Assembly: GCA_051008975.1 (NCBI GenBank)
Contig: JBPCXA010000001.1
Span: 1-13,775 of the forward strand
Length of the DNA: 13,775 bases
Reading direction: 5' to 3'
Source of the DNA: Persebacter sp051008975
Lineage (GTDB): Bacteria; Pseudomonadota; Gammaproteobacteria; Tethybacterales; Persebacteraceae
Under the pieces are notes generated by a model that did no database searches, was not told where the DNA came from, and saw only the letters and a list, made by a program, of their open reading frames with translations. A program made the translations under genes and the position numbers. Shown in pieces: positions 12,680 through 13,775 of the stretch (positions are counted from its first letter, which is position 1; every line of letters begins with the position of its first letter).

Positions 12680-13516
12680 ATGGTTCATCACGTCATTCAA
12701 CCGGACAAAATCTACAACTCCTGCTGTTTGCGCGGGATGGGGCGGATGACGGATGCCGCCGTGGATCTTGTCGTGACCTCGCCGCCTTACGACGACCTAC
12801 GCGAATACCGCAAAAACAGCGCGTGGAATTACGAATTCTTTAAGAAAGTCGCGGCGGAATTGGCGCGCGTGTTGAAGCCCGGCGGCGTCATTGTCTGGAA
12901 CGTGAACGACCAGGTCGTGAACGGCGGCAAGACCGGCAGCAGTTTCCGGCAGGCGTTGTTTTTTATGGACGAATGCGGGCTGCGCCTGCACGACACGATG
13001 ATCTACGAAAAAACCGGCGTCGCGTTCGCCTCCGGGGCGCGTTCCGTCCGCTATACGCAAAAGTTTGAATTCGTCTTTATTCTTTCCAAGGGAAAGCCGA
13101 AGGCGATTCATCTGATACGCGACAAGCCCAACAAATGGGCGGGCGCCCGCAGCTGGGGCAACGCGTCCGCGCGGACGCCGGACGGCGAAATCCGAAAGAC
13201 GGCGGCGAAGACGAAACCCGTCCGCGAATTCGGGGTGCGCAACAACATTTGGACGATTAAGAATTCCGGCGGCTTCGGGCAAAAAGACAAAAGCGCCTAC
13301 AAACATCCGGCGACGATGCCGGAAGAACTCGCGCACGGACACATTCTTTCGTGGAGCGATCCGGGGGATGTCGTGCTGGATCCGTTTCTCGGAAGCGGCA
13401 CGACGGCGCGGATCGCCAAGGAGGAGAACCGCCGCTATATCGGATTCGAGATTGACAGCGAATACTTTGAACTGGCCGGGCGAACGATTAAAAACGCGCG
13501 CCCGAAAATGTTATGA
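12680..13516 (+). CDS. Beta-class DNA methyltransferase
   Basis: 278 aa. VDLVVTSPPYDD (28-39) is catalytic motif IV (SPPY, used by N4-cytosine and N6-adenine enzymes), LKPGGVIVWNVND (65-77) follows, then a target-recognition stretch to about 210, YKHPATMPEELAHGHI (217-232), motif I in VVLDPFLGSGTTARIA (241-256), and YIGFEIDSEYFELA (263-276). Motif IV before motif I defines the beta arrangement. Much shorter than CcrM and with no C-terminal extension. It lies 30 nt after methyltransferase 1 and in the same frame; only the TAA at 12647-12649 separates them, and the ten codons between are open. The ATG at 12680 has only a weak GGA upstream. It overlaps the convergent transporter gene by 6 bp at the 3' end. 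N4C versus N6A cannot be decided. Confidence 0.88.
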   Translation: MVHHVIQPDKIYNSCCLRGMGRMTDAAVDLVVTSPPYDDLREYRKNSAWNYEFFKKVAAELARVLKPGGVIVWNVNDQVVNGGKTGSSFRQALFFMDECGLRLHDTMIYEKTGVAFASGARSVRYTQKFEFVFILSKGKPKAIHLIRDKPNKWAGARSWGNASARTPDGEIRKTAAKTKPVREFGVRNNIWTIKNSGGFGQKDKSAYKHPATMPEELAHGHILSWSDPGDVVLDPFLGSGTTARIAKEENRRYIGFEIDSEYFELAGRTIKNARPKML

Positions 13517-13775
13517 ACGCCGCCCGCCTTTTTCCGACAGCCAGATTCCGGCGGCGACCAGCGCGAGGGCGGCGACTTGAAACCAGCGCAGCGGCTCGCC
13601 GATCAACAGCACCGCGCACGCGGCGGCGAACACCGGAACGAGATTTAGAAACACCCCCGCCCGTCCGGGGCCGACGAGTTCCACGCCGCGGATATAAAAT
13701 ATGTGCGACAGGCAGGACGGAAAAATTGCGACATACAGCAGCACCAGCCACCCCTGCGCGGTCGGAAAACGCGCC
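13511..13775 (-). CDS. EamA-family (drug/metabolite) transporter, C-terminal part
   Basis: The frame is open to the window edge, so only the last 87 residues are present and the start is outside. The sequence shows three hydrophobic helices: LLYVAIFPSCLSHIFYIRGV, the AGVFLNLVPVFAAACAVLLIG segment, and FQVAALALVAAGIWLSE, followed by the basic end KGGRRS. The LNLVPVFAAACAVLLIGEPLRWFQVAALALVAAGIWL pattern (N-L-x-P-V-F ... GE ... G-A-x-L-I-x-x-G) is the EamA/RhaT C-terminal repeat. It would be an inner-membrane exporter or permease of about 280-300 aa in full; the substrate cannot be told. Its stop overlaps the end of the methyltransferase gene by 6 bp (convergent). Confidence 0.8.
   Translation of the reverse strand, partial: ARFPTAQGWLVLLYVAIFPSCLSHIFYIRGVELVGPGRAGVFLNLVPVFAAACAVLLIGEPLRWFQVAALALVAAGIWLSEKGGRRS

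Noticed and set aside
1..13775. CRISPR array, tRNA/rRNA genes, integrase or attachment sites
   Set aside because: No regularly spaced direct repeats, no cloverleaf or conserved rRNA segments and no integrase or transposase were recognised by eye; the repeats present are inverted pairs, not spaced direct repeats.

Overview
The window is a G+C-rich, gene-dense bacterial chromosome segment. The housekeeping proteins (AspC-type aminotransferase, SucC/SucD, DapE, an Fpr-type ferredoxin reductase ending in ENYW, GltD) look like those of Pseudomonadota. I cannot fix the class: from memory, AspC and DapE resemble alphaproteobacterial versions and Fpr a gammaproteobacterial one. No tRNA, rRNA, CRISPR array or prophage structure was seen.

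Layout. Plus strand: aspC (46-1248), an inverted-repeat element (1256-1350), then a free-standing GIY-YIG/NUMOD3 endonuclease-like gene (1400-2386). Minus strand, convergent with it and read right to left: dapE (8718-7498), fpr (7372-6626), then a tightly packed run of DM13-domain membrane-anchored protein (6595-6095), sucC (6098-4935), an unknown 106-aa gene (4915-4595), a DUF2335-type membrane protein (4587-4132), sucD (4135-3257) and a deoxyribosyltransferase/TIR-like protein (3212-2433). Two small genes therefore sit between sucC and sucD, which are normally adjacent. Plus strand again from 9082: a putative Fe(II)/2-oxoglutarate oxygenase, gltD, then two DNA methyltransferases of different architecture. 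The last gene, on the minus strand and cut by the window end, is an EamA-type transporter.

The 363-bp divergent spacer 8719-9081 is packed with palindromes built on ATTCC..GGAAT, the same family as the element after aspC. Each of the two best copies is a pair of 31-nt arms (29/31 complementary), and each arm is itself palindromic.

Expression signals fall into two kinds. aspC, fpr, sucC and the TIR-like gene have Shine-Dalgarno sequences. The GIY-YIG, dapE, oxygenase, gltD, DM13 and 106-aa genes instead have TATAAT or TAAAAT ending only 6-10 nt before the ATG, which predicts leaderless or nearly leaderless mRNAs. ATGA overlaps (DM13/sucC, DUF2335/sucD) and a TAATG overlap (gltD/methyltransferase 1) show translational coupling.

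The most unusual items are the split sucCD operon carrying a membrane protein and a TIR-fold-like protein, the two methyltransferases that share one reading frame separated by a single stop codon, the leaderless promoter set, and the paired-palindrome repeats. No complete named defence system can be claimed from this window.
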